Assembly (NCBI GenBank): GCA_947503575.1
Contig: CANNDZ010000001.1
Coordinates: forward strand, 434,001-498,000
DNA from: an uncultured Kordiimonas sp.
GTDB lineage: Bacteria; Pseudomonadota; Alphaproteobacteria; Sphingomonadales; Kordiimonadaceae
Direction: 5' to 3'
Length of the DNA stretch: 64,000 nt
Positions 26,725 to 34,123 of this stretch are shown piece after piece. Each line of letters begins with the position of its first letter. Position 1 is the stretch's first letter. The notes beneath the pieces are model-generated. The model was given only the letters and a program-made list of their open reading frames with translations, had not been told where the DNA came from and made no database searches. Made by a program: the position numbers and the translations under genes.

Positions 26725-27081
26725 ATGCTTGCTAACACCTGGAAACTTCTGCGCCGCTTGTGGTGGTTTGTGTTTGCGGTTTTGATCGTTACCTTTTCCA
26801 TATTCAACCGTACAGGCGTTGCACTGTCTTTGGGGCCTTTGGGGTCTATTGACGGGTTCCCGGTTTATCTGATTTTCTTTCTTGGGGTGTTTGTCGGTCT
26901 TATTACGGCGGCTGCCGTTACCGGTTGGCTCAGGTTGCAGGGTTTTGCCAAACGCCGTAAGGCAGAGCGGCGGTCCCGGTATCTGGAAGGTCAGGTGTCA
27001 GCCCTGTCGGAAAATGCACACAAACAGCATGCACGCCAAGCGCACGATGCGGCCAGTGATACCAACGCTATTGCGCCCTAA
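26725..27081 (+). CDS. lapA: LapA-domain (DUF1049) membrane protein
   Basis: A 118-residue inner-membrane protein with two hydrophobic helices, near residues 15-30 and 48-68. The LapA-like spacing is visible, including FSIFNRTGVALSLGPLG between them and YLIFFLGVFVGLITAAAV in the second. A basic coiled C-terminus follows (RKAERRSRYLEGQVSAL). In E. coli, LapA with LapB tunes lipopolysaccharide synthesis; no LapB is adjacent here. Placement after ihfB and before pyrF is the conserved order in many proteobacteria and supports the call. Confidence 0.85.
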   Translation: MLANTWKLLRRLWWFVFAVLIVTFSIFNRTGVALSLGPLGSIDGFPVYLIFFLGVFVGLITAAAVTGWLRLQGFAKRRKAERRSRYLEGQVSALSENAHKQHARQAHDAASDTNAIAP

Positions 27082-27165
27082 AATTGATTGGGGCTGTTCT
27101 TGCTTGTGTGTTCTTTTCTTTGACGTTACCACCTCTTGTACCTGATGCAGTTAGTGGAGCCCGCC

Positions 27166-27888
27166 ATGAAAGAAGACTTCAAACAAGCGAGTGACCGGAT
27201 TTTCTGCGCGCTGGATACGACCGACACAAGTCATGCGGTTTCTCTTGCCCAGTCTTTGAAGGGCACCATCGGCGGCGTTAAGCTGGGGTTGGAGTTTTAC
27301 TGCGCAAACGGATCAGACGGTTTCAAGGCAGTAGCCGATACCGGCATGCCGATTTTCCTGGATCTGAAATTCCATGATATCCCCAACACGGTCGCAGGGG
27401 CTGTGCGGGCGGTAATGCCGCTGGCTCCAAAAATTATGACCATCCACACCCAGGGTGGCCCCGAAATGATGCGCCGGGCCGCCGATGAAGCCGCGGACCA
27501 GGCGGCAAAACTTGGGGTGCCAAGGCCCTGGATTGTTGGTGTTACCTTGCTGACAAGCCTGGATGATAGCGACCTGAAAGCCTGTTCGGTAAACGGTACA
27601 ACCAGCTCGGTCGTGCCAAAACTTGCTGTACTGGCGCAGCAGTGCGGTTTGGACGGCGTTGTTTGTAGCCCCAAGGAAATCAGCCTTGTGCACGGCGCTA
27701 CAGGTAGCGATTTTAAACTGGTTGTCCCGGGTATTCGCCCAGCGGGCAGTGCCGCCGGGGATCAGAAGCGTGTCATGACACCGTTTGACGCCGTTGCCGC
27801 CGGGGCAAGCGTTCTGGTTATTGGCAGGCCCATCACGCAGGCCAGCGACCCTGCCGCTGCCGCGAAGGCTATTGCCGCAAGTCTTTAG
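27166..27888 (+). CDS. pyrF: Orotidine-5'-phosphate decarboxylase
   Basis: A 240-residue TIM-barrel enzyme giving UMP in pyrimidine synthesis. The catalytic Asp/Lys tetrad lies in FLDLKFHDIPNTVAG. Other signatures are ALDTTD at the N-terminus, VGVTLLTSLDD in the middle, DGVVCSPKEI, and the phosphate-binding VPGIRP and VIGRPIT near the end. ATG 27166 follows GTGGAG; an upstream in-frame start lacks support. It follows lapA after 84 bases and converges on a LysR gene. Confidence 0.96.
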   Translation: MKEDFKQASDRIFCALDTTDTSHAVSLAQSLKGTIGGVKLGLEFYCANGSDGFKAVADTGMPIFLDLKFHDIPNTVAGAVRAVMPLAPKIMTIHTQGGPEMMRRAADEAADQAAKLGVPRPWIVGVTLLTSLDDSDLKACSVNGTTSSVVPKLAVLAQQCGLDGVVCSPKEISLVHGATGSDFKLVVPGIRPAGSAAGDQKRVMTPFDAVAAGASVLVIGRPITQASDPAAAAKAIAASL

Positions 27889-27931
27889 CCTTGGTTAGCC
27901 TGTTGCCGAGGCTCCGAAGCTTTAAGGGGAC

Positions 27932-28843
27932 TTAAGTCAGCGGTATATTAAGCGGGCGGGTCACGTTACCGCGCTCTCCTTCAAAAAACGGTCGATCAGC
28001 TACCAGCTTGTCCCGCAGGAACCGGGTGAATGTTCGTACGCGCTGGTTTCGCCGCATGCTTTCATGCATTAACAGCCATAATTGCATACGATGATTGGGT
28101 ACCAGCTTTCTCAGACACAGGAACTTCTCATCCTGCGCGGCGCTTTTGCATGCCATATGACCAATCCCGATGCCTGCTCGCATCGCTTGCAATACCCCGT
28201 TTGCGGTGCTTACGCGCATGATCCGGCGCGGTGCAAGACCCATTTCGGCCATCCAGTCATCGGACCAGCCATCGCTCCAAAGCACCCATGGGAGATCATT
28301 GAGCGGCGTCCCCGGTGCATAGCGGTTGATCAGGTCTGCGGTGCCAAAAATACCGAAAGCATGATCAGCAATCTTATAGCCCACATAGTTTTCCGGCGGT
28401 TGATTGGTGGCGCGCAGTACCACGTCTGCTTCGCCGCGGTCGAGATCAACTATAGTCTGACTAAGGCACAAATCGATCACCACTTCGGGATGACGGTCGC
28501 AAAAGGCTTTTAGGTGCGGCATCACGCCAATGCCTGACGCGTCGATGGTTTCAAACCGGATACGGCCCTTTAGCGTGCCTTCATCTTCGGACGTGTTGCG
28601 GATCGCAAGAGCTGCGACTGCCATGTCGCGTGCCTCTGCGCTGATTTTGGCACCTGCATCCGTGAGCGAAATTCCAGAAGCGGTCCTGCGTAGCAATGTG
28701 GTTTGTAAATCGTTTTCCAGCTGGGTCATGCGGCGCGAGATGGAGCTATGGCTCAGGCCCAATTCAACAGACGCTTTTGCGAAAGAGCCGGTGCGCGCGC
28801 AGCATTCCAAAATTCGAAGGTTATCCCAGTTCATGCTGTGCAT
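27932..28843 (-). CDS. LysR-family transcriptional regulator
   Basis: A 303-residue regulator with the N-terminal winged helix (MNWDNLRILECCARTGSF, LSHSSISRRMTQLENDL) and the effector domain beginning around residue 90. The ISLTDAGAKI block is typical. Start 28843 (ATG) or 28834 (second ATG) cannot be separated by ribosome-binding site. It is divergent from a secreted two-domain protein at 28939, the likely target. A palindrome covers its start codons, suggesting autoregulation. Confidence 0.88.
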   Translation of the reverse strand: MHSMNWDNLRILECCARTGSFAKASVELGLSHSSISRRMTQLENDLQTTLLRRTASGISLTDAGAKISAEARDMAVAALAIRNTSEDEGTLKGRIRFETIDASGIGVMPHLKAFCDRHPEVVIDLCLSQTIVDLDRGEADVVLRATNQPPENYVGYKIADHAFGIFGTADLINRYAPGTPLNDLPWVLWSDGWSDDWMAEMGLAPRRIMRVSTANGVLQAMRAGIGIGHMACKSAAQDEKFLCLRKLVPNHRMQLWLLMHESMRRNQRVRTFTRFLRDKLVADRPFFEGERGNVTRPLNIPLT

Positions 28844-28852
28844 ATTTGCACA
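28837..28852. promoter_or_regulatory. Palindrome over lysR start codons
   Basis: TGTGCA (28837-28842) and TGCACA (28847-28852) form a perfect dyad around TATT, overlapping the ATG at 28843 of the leftward LysR gene. A bound protein would block initiation of transcription or translation. The adjacent LysR protein is the natural candidate. Confidence 0.5.
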
Positions 28853-28938
28853 TCCGGTGTGTGATGTCAGCTCTTCATTTTGGGGTCGAAACGCCCTTAG
28901 TCTGCGGCACCAACGACAGATACATGAGGAATCATCTG

Positions 28939-29649
28939 ATGAAAAAACTGTTCACTCTTGCCGTCACCTGCCTGTGGTTACTGGCCCCGCAGACCCTTGT
29001 GGCTGCGGAAGACACGAAAACATACACTTTTACCAAAGGACAGGTGCTGGATGTGCTGTATCTGATCCGCCGCCCCGACACAGGCGCAGCGCTGCAAGAC
29101 TATTTCAAAACCGCTGGACCGATTGCTCGAAAGCTCAATTATTCGCCGCATGGAGCGTTGCGCGTGGCAGGCAAGCCGCAGCAAGGTAACTTTTCTCCCG
29201 ACGTCGTTGCTTTCGGTACCTGGCCGGGGGATTTTGCGGACCGCGACAGCGCCTACCAGCAGCTCTTGGCTGAACTACCAGACCTGCAGAGCCGCCGTAT
29301 GGACATATGGTCCAGTTTTAATATGACTCAGTATGAAATCCCTGAGGACATCACCCTCACCATGGATAAGGCCAAACACTATGTATTGACGGCTTATTGG
29401 CTGGAGGATGCGGACGATTTGGGTGCTTTTCAAAAAACGTTTCTGCAGATGCTCAACACCACATCAGGCACAAGTAAACTGCTGCTGACCGGCGGGCGCT
29501 CGCCGTTTGGGTACGCCTTCACGCCTGACTTGATGGTGGTCAGTGAATGGGACAATGTACTTGATGTTGCCAAGTTTACTGATGCCAGCAAAGCCCTTAA
29601 CTCTCGCGGTGTGCTACATGTGAATCAGTTCCCGGTGGCAGCCCCTTAG
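28939..29649 (+). CDS. Secreted protein with duplicated alpha/beta domain
   Basis: A 236-residue exported protein with a signal peptide ending at TLVAAED. The mature part falls into two related halves of about 100 residues. Each begins with a strand (VLDVLYLIRRPD / YVLTAYWLEDAD) and ends with a matching block (SPDVVAFGTWPGD / TPDLMVVSEWDN). That pattern suggests ferredoxin-like dimeric barrel domains as in DUF1330/Dabb proteins, but I do not recognise a specific family. AGGA precedes ATG 28939. Divergent from the LysR gene, so probably regulated by it. Confidence 0.7.
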   Translation: MKKLFTLAVTCLWLLAPQTLVAAEDTKTYTFTKGQVLDVLYLIRRPDTGAALQDYFKTAGPIARKLNYSPHGALRVAGKPQQGNFSPDVVAFGTWPGDFADRDSAYQQLLAELPDLQSRRMDIWSSFNMTQYEIPEDITLTMDKAKHYVLTAYWLEDADDLGAFQKTFLQMLNTTSGTSKLLLTGGRSPFGYAFTPDLMVVSEWDNVLDVAKFTDASKALNSRGVLHVNQFPVAAP

Positions 29650-29682
29650 GGGTGCTATATCAGGTAGATATCGCACCCCTAA
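29646..29682. terminator. Dyad between convergent genes, containing both stop codons
   Basis: TTAGGGGTGC (29646-29655) and GCACCCCTAA (29673-29682) are perfect complements. Inner arms ATATC (29657-29661) and GATAT (29667-29671) extend the stem across a one-base T/C mismatch. The stops of the converging genes (29647-29649 and 29681-29679) lie in the two arms. There is no T-run, so it may act as a barrier or RNA-stabilising hairpin rather than a classic terminator. Confidence 0.6.
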
Positions 29683-30146
29683 CGTAAACAAAACTCCAGT
29701 TCCGGGAGCAGCCTTCCCGGGATGGAACCAGATTGCACCTGCCCAACCTTTACAGCACCCATTTTTTTGTAAAATGGCTCGGCGCCTGGGTCTGCTTCAA
29801 TCATGAGTTTTGCCGCGCCTGCCGCTCTGGCAGTGTGTGCTGCCCATTCGAAAAGAAGGCGTCCTGCCCCTAAATCCATATGGTCCGGGTCAACGAACAG
29901 CTTTTCCAGGTGGGCGGTATCACGCTCAATCGAAACCTCGGCCACGCCTACCGCGCGCCCGTTTAACGTAGCCGTGATGAATTGGGCTATGTCCAGCAAC
30001 TGTGCCGTCACTTTGAGTTCTCTCTCGCAGGCTTTCATAAAGGCTTCATCATACCCCCAAAAGGCTTTGGACCGAAGAATGAGGGCATTCAAAATATCCA
30101 GCTCGCTTGGCGCGGGTCGCACGAGTTTGAGCTTGGGTCTTGTCAT
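29679..30146 (-). CDS. GNAT-family N-acetyltransferase
   Basis: A 155-residue acyl-CoA-dependent transferase. The GNAT core is seen in VAEVSIERDTAHLEKLFVDP, followed by the acetyl-CoA pyrophosphate-binding loop DLGAGRLLFEWAA (G-x-G type) and AKLMIEADPGAEPFYKKMGA. Substrate unknown. ATG 30146 shares one base with the stop of the preceding DUF3052 gene (TGATG), implying coupled translation. A longer reading frame upstream would overlap that gene and is not preferred. Confidence 0.87.
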   Translation of the reverse strand: MTRPKLKLVRPAPSELDILNALILRSKAFWGYDEAFMKACERELKVTAQLLDIAQFITATLNGRAVGVAEVSIERDTAHLEKLFVDPDHMDLGAGRLLFEWAAHTARAAGAAKLMIEADPGAEPFYKKMGAVKVGQVQSGSIPGRLLPELEFCLR

Positions 30147-30541
30147 CAACGCAGCTCTTTTCGGATCATTAGCTTGAGGCCAGACCAAACCTCGTCAACG
30201 GCACAGACCTTAACGTCCACGAGCCCAATAGGCAAAGCCACGTCGCGGATCACATCCTCAGTCATGCTGGTGGGCACCTTCGATGCTTTCTTGGGCCATG
30301 AAACCCAGATCATGCCGTCTCGGTCCATCTGCTCCATCAGGCCAGCTAGTTCGGCTTCAAAATCGGCTCGCTCACTGTAAAAAGCATGCTGAAACTTGAA
30401 GTAGGCTTGTGCAAAAGAAACACCCTCAGGCAAAGGGCCGAGCAAGTCTTTATAATGGTTAGGCGCATGGATAAAGCGGATGCCCATACCTTCTTTGATG
30501 CCCAGCTTTTTGATCAGCGGTGTGCCCGAATATCCTGCCAT
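30146..30541 (-). CDS. DUF3052 family protein
   Basis: A 131-residue cytoplasmic protein. It opens with GYSGTPLIKKLGIKEGMGIR, as DUF3052 proteins do, and has the GMIWVSWPKKASKVPTSMTE block and GLVDVKVCAVDEVWSGLK near the end. No catalytic activity is known for the family. It is translationally coupled to the GNAT gene downstream, so both may act on one substrate, though nothing identifies it. Confidence 0.88.
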   Translation of the reverse strand: MAGYSGTPLIKKLGIKEGMGIRFIHAPNHYKDLLGPLPEGVSFAQAYFKFQHAFYSERADFEAELAGLMEQMDRDGMIWVSWPKKASKVPTSMTEDVIRDVALPIGLVDVKVCAVDEVWSGLKLMIRKELR

Positions 30542-30573
30542 GCTCTATCTCGCTTCCCGACAAAAGACCAAAT

Positions 30574-30601
30574 CTGACAATAGTCCACGCTTGCATATCA
30601 T
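30574..30601 (+). promoter_or_regulatory. Candidate promoter for secreted 5'-nucleotidase
   Basis: CTGACA (30574-30579) and TATCAT (30596-30601) are spaced by 16 bases and lie 42 bases before the ATG at 30644. The match is moderate, and the region also holds the start of the leftward DUF3052 gene. Confidence 0.3.
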
Positions 30602-30643
30602 GGAAAAACTTTGTTTCCTTGTTCCCATACAGGGGAACTCGAC

Positions 30644-32203
30644 ATGCATTCTGGATTAAGACTGATCGCAAGCGCTTTGGTTGTTGCCATGGCAATCACG
30701 GTGCCCGCTTCAAGCGAAGATAAAAAAGTCACGCTGTTGTTTACCAACGATGTGGAAAGTGCCTACGACCCTATCCCCGCTTTTTGGCTGGATGATCTGG
30801 ACCGCATCGGCGGCCTTGCTGAAATGACCACGCTCATCAATGAAGTCCGCGCAACAAACACGCGCACCTTTTTGTTCGACTCAGGTGATATTTTCACCGG
30901 CGCGCTGGCAAAGGAAACACAAGGCGCGCTGGCGTTCGACCTGATGGCCTTGATGGGATATGACGCGCTGGCGATCGGCAACCATGAATTTGAATATGGT
31001 GTCGAAGTGTTCGGCTGGCAGAAAAACCGCGCGCCTTTCCCGGTACTAGGGGCGAACTTCTTTTATAAAGACACCAACCATCCCTTTGCACAGGCCCACA
31101 CGATCATCGAGCGCGACGGTGTGCGCATCGGGGTGGTTGGCATCATGGGCCGTGATGCAGTATCGGCGATCATTCCTGCCTTCATTGCCCCCCTTGATGT
31201 GACAGAAGAAGCCGCGGCAGTTCAGAAATCCGTAGACGCGATACGCGATGAGGTCGACCTTGTCGTGCTCCTGACCCACATGGGCAAAACCGCGCCGATG
31301 CAGACAGATGCAGAAACTGATCCGATGACCCAGCGCGATATTGATGCGGACATCGCTCTTGCGGGTGCTGTAACCGGGGTTGATGTGCTGTTTGGTGGGC
31401 ATGCGGACGCAGGCACCCCAAAACCCGTCGTGCATCCAGAGACCGGCACGCTCATCATGCAAACGTACGGGCAGGCAACCCATCTTGGTTTTCTGGAACT
31501 TATATTGGATGACGAAACCGGGCGGATCATGGGGTATGATGGCAAGCTTATTCCGGTGGACGCGGACCGCTATGCACCGGATGCCGTTGTTCGTGCGCGA
31601 ATCGAAGCAGCGCGGGCCGCAGCGCCCGAACTGTTTGAGGTTATCGGCACATCCGATAGTTACATGAACCGCAAATATGTTCGCGAATCCACACTGGGGA
31701 ACCTGTTTGCCGACATCTTCCGGGAAGCTGGCGGCACCGACATTGCCTTCATTCATCCAGGCAGCCTGAGGAAGGACCTGCCTGCAGGGCCCATCCGGCG
31801 GGTCGATGTTTTGGACGTCTATCCCTTCATTGATCACGTGCTGACGATGACCTTGAACGGCCGGCAACTCCGTGACCTGATTGAACAGTCACTGACCTTT
31901 GAACGTGGGTTGCTGGAAATCTCAGGGTTTGAAGTCACTTATGATCTCTCAAGGCCAGAGTATCAGCGGCTTCTTACGCTGACACACGGCGGTGTACCGA
32001 TTGAGCCTGATGACGAATTTACTGTGGGTGCCCCCACCATTATCGCCAATGGGGCGGACCTTTTCACCACATTTACCGAAGTAGAAAAAACAGGGAATGC
32101 TGGTCTTATTTCAGAGATTCTTCTGGATTACTTTGCAAACACTGACCTGGTAGTGGCACCGCCGCTTGGTAGGCAGCGTGATATGACACCAAAATCTCGA
32201 TAA
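30644..32203 (+). CDS. Secreted 5'-nucleotidase / metallophosphatase
   Basis: A 519-residue exported hydrolase. After a signal peptide (VPASSED) comes the metallophosphoesterase domain, with LLFTNDVES, the metal motif FDSGDIFTG, AIGNHEFEYG and the His motif LLTHMG and GGHAD. The second half is a 5'-nucleotidase C-terminal domain, with ESTLGNLFADIFREAGGTD as its typical opening and FEVTYD later. Family members release phosphate from nucleotides or related esters in the periplasm for scavenging. The first metal motif reads TNDVES where many have D-x-H, so the metal site may differ. ATG 30644 follows AGGGGA. Confidence 0.9.
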   Translation: MHSGLRLIASALVVAMAITVPASSEDKKVTLLFTNDVESAYDPIPAFWLDDLDRIGGLAEMTTLINEVRATNTRTFLFDSGDIFTGALAKETQGALAFDLMALMGYDALAIGNHEFEYGVEVFGWQKNRAPFPVLGANFFYKDTNHPFAQAHTIIERDGVRIGVVGIMGRDAVSAIIPAFIAPLDVTEEAAAVQKSVDAIRDEVDLVVLLTHMGKTAPMQTDAETDPMTQRDIDADIALAGAVTGVDVLFGGHADAGTPKPVVHPETGTLIMQTYGQATHLGFLELILDDETGRIMGYDGKLIPVDADRYAPDAVVRARIEAARAAAPELFEVIGTSDSYMNRKYVRESTLGNLFADIFREAGGTDIAFIHPGSLRKDLPAGPIRRVDVLDVYPFIDHVLTMTLNGRQLRDLIEQSLTFERGLLEISGFEVTYDLSRPEYQRLLTLTHGGVPIEPDDEFTVGAPTIIANGADLFTTFTEVEKTGNAGLISEILLDYFANTDLVVAPPLGRQRDMTPKSR

Positions 32204-32221
32204 AAAACCCGCTGAATCTGC

Positions 32222-32250
32222 TTGCAAAGCGCAGAAAACCCCCCTATACA
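32222..32250 (+). promoter_or_regulatory. Promoter of rpmI-rplT operon
   Basis: TTGCAA (32222-32227) and TATACA (32245-32250) are separated by exactly 17 bases, a good sigma-70-type promoter 86 bases before rpmI. The leader between has no strong stem that I could see. Confidence 0.65.
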
Positions 32251-32336
32251 CCGCCATTCATCAAGCGATCCGGCCAGATAAAGGGCTGCCGAGGTTGCTT
32301 AAAACGATCACTCTTTACGCAATGTGAGGACAGAAA

Positions 32337-32534
32337 ATGCCCAAGATGAAGACTAAGTCGAGCGTGAAAAAACGCTTTAAGCTCACGGCCTCTGGTAAGG
32401 TTCGTTCTGCTCAGGCTGGCAAACAGCACGGCATGATCAAACGCACCAACAAGCAAATCCGCAACCAGCGTGGCACCACCATCCTTTGTGATGCTGATGC
32501 GACCATCATCAAGAAGTTCATGCCCTACGGCTAA
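32337..32534 (+). CDS. rpmI: 50S ribosomal protein L35
   Basis: A 65-residue, very basic ribosomal protein. The opening [20 protein letters not shown] is diagnostic, and the C-terminus has the usual short segment (KKFMPYG). GAGGA precedes the start. It is followed after 32 bases by rplT. infC, which often precedes rpmI, is not in this position; a nucleotidase gene is there instead, so infC must be elsewhere. Confidence 0.98.
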   Translation: MPKMKTKSSVKKRFKLTASGKVRSAQAGKQHGMIKRTNKQIRNQRGTTILCDADATIIKKFMPYG

Positions 32535-32566
32535 CGCCGGGGCCCTTCAGGTTTAGGAGAAATACC

Positions 32567-32926
32567 ATGGCACGTGTTAAACGCGGTGTAACATCGCACG
32601 CTCGTCACAAGAAGGTCCTTGAGGAAGCCAAAGGCTACCGGGGCCGTCGTAAGAATACCATTAAGGTTGCTCGTCAGGCTGTTGAAAAAGCCGGTCAGTA
32701 CGCATATCGCGACCGTAAGGCACGCAAGCGTAACTTCCGCGCTTTGTGGATCCAGCGTATTAACGCTGGTAGCCGTCAGCTCGGTCTGCCTTATGGCCAG
32801 TTTATGCATGGTCTGAAACTCGCAGGCGTCGAGCTGGACCGCAAAGTACTGAGCGATCTCGCTGTACGCGAACCAGCTGCTTTTGAAGCGCTTGTGGATC
32901 AGGCTAAGGCTGCCCTTGCTAACTAA
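32567..32926 (+). CDS. rplT: 50S ribosomal protein L20
   Basis: A 119-residue basic protein needed early in 50S assembly. Hallmarks are [20 protein letters not shown] at the N-terminus, [31 protein letters not shown] and the C-terminal domain with [16 protein letters not shown]. In E. coli, L20 represses its own operon; I see no obvious pseudoknot here. AGGAG precedes the ATG. Confidence 0.98.
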   Translation: MARVKRGVTSHARHKKVLEEAKGYRGRRKNTIKVARQAVEKAGQYAYRDRKARKRNFRALWIQRINAGSRQLGLPYGQFMHGLKLAGVELDRKVLSDLAVREPAAFEALVDQAKAALAN

Positions 32927-32961
32927 AGCTGGTACGCGCAAGCGACCAAGTGACCATTAAA

Positions 32962-32999
32962 AAGGGGGCCTGGCCTGGCGGCTGGGCTCCCTTATTTTA
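32962..32999 (+). terminator. Terminator or attenuator between rplT and pheS
   Basis: AAGGGGGCC (32962-32970) pairs with GGCTCCCTT (32985-32993) with one wobble, followed by ATTTTAT. It could end rpmI-rplT transcripts or reduce readthrough into pheST. No Phe-rich leader peptide like E. coli pheM is present between it and pheS. Confidence 0.7.
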
Positions 33000-33043
33000 T
33001 TGTCCCCCAATAGTAACGACATCAACAGGGTTCGGATACCGGA

Positions 33044-34123
33044 ATGCAGGAACAGATTGCATCATTGAAGGCAGAGATCAGCGCGCAAATTGCCGCCGCT
33101 GACACCATCACTGCGCTTGAGGACGTGCGCGTGGCGACCTTGGGCAAAAAAGGCAGTGTCTCAGGCTTGATGAAAAACCTGGGTGGCATGAGCCCGGATG
33201 AACGCAAGGTCATGGGCCCGGCACTGAATGGCCTTAAAACCGAAGTGGCCAATGAACTTGCGGCCCGTAAAGACGTGTTGGAATCAGCCGAGCTGGAAGC
33301 CCGTTTGGCGGAAGAACGCGTTGACGTAACATTGCCGGTGCTTGATCACCCGCAAGGTAGCATCCACCCCGTTAGTCAGGTGATGGATGAAATCGCGGAA
33401 ATTTTTGCAAACCTTGGGTTCGATGTTGCCGAAGGGCCAGACATTGAAAGTGATTTCCATAACTTCACAGCGCTGAATATCCCGGAAGAACATCCGGCTC
33501 GCCAGGACCATGATACATTTTATCTGAAGCCTGACGCAGACGGGAACCGCAAGGTGCTGCGCACGCACACGAGCCCGGTACAGATCAGGACGATGCTTAG
33601 CAAACAGCCGCCCATCCGCATTATTGCGCCCGGTCGCACATACCGGTCTGATTCCGACGCAACCCACACGCCTATGTTCCATCAGGTGGAAGGCCTTGTG
33701 ATTGACAAGGACACGCACCTTGGGCACCTGAAAGGCACGCTGGAAGCATTCCTCAAAGCATTCTTTGAAGTGGACGCGGTAACGCTGCGTTTGCGGCCAA
33801 GCTATTTTCCGTTCACGGAACCATCCATGGAAGTGGACGTGCAGTGCAGTTTTGAAGGCGGCAGCGTTAAAATCGGTGATGGCAATGACTGGCTGGAAAT
33901 TTTGGGGTCCGGCATGGTCAACCCGCGTGTGCTTGAAAACTGCGACCTGGACCCGACCGTGTATCAGGGTTTTGCGTTTGGCTGCGGGATAGACCGGTTG
34001 GCCATGCTGAAATACGGCATGAATGACCTGCGCGCCTTCTTCGACGGTGACCTGCGCTGGCTTCGGCACTATGGGTTTCGCGCCCTTGATCTTCCCACAC
34101 TGGCAGGAGGGCTAAGCCGATGA
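33044..34123 (+). CDS. pheS: Phenylalanyl-tRNA synthetase alpha subunit
   Basis: A 359-residue class II synthetase subunit. An N-terminal coiled coil (about residues 1-85) is followed by the catalytic core. The core holds [17 protein letters not shown], motif 2 around [10 protein letters not shown] and [20 protein letters not shown], and motif 3 near [16 protein letters not shown]. The stop overlaps the pheT ATG by four bases (ATGA), the usual coupling for the two subunits. Confidence 0.97.
   Translation: MQEQIASLKAEISAQIAAADTITALEDVRVATLGKKGSVSGLMKNLGGMSPDERKVMGPALNGLKTEVANELAARKDVLESAELEARLAEERVDVTLPVLDHPQGSIHPVSQVMDEIAEIFANLGFDVAEGPDIESDFHNFTALNIPEEHPARQDHDTFYLKPDADGNRKVLRTHTSPVQIRTMLSKQPPIRIIAPGRTYRSDSDATHTPMFHQVEGLVIDKDTHLGHLKGTLEAFLKAFFEVDAVTLRLRPSYFPFTEPSMEVDVQCSFEGGSVKIGDGNDWLEILGSGMVNPRVLENCDLDPTVYQGFAFGCGIDRLAMLKYGMNDLRAFFDGDLRWLRHYGFRALDLPTLAGGLSR

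Noticed and set aside
31046-31867. 273-codon minus-strand frame in the 5'-nucleotidase gene
   Set aside because: Antisense shadow of a gene with clear metal-binding motifs.
32927-33043. Phe attenuation leader (pheM-like) before pheS
   Set aside because: A terminator is present but there is no short frame with Phe codons before it.
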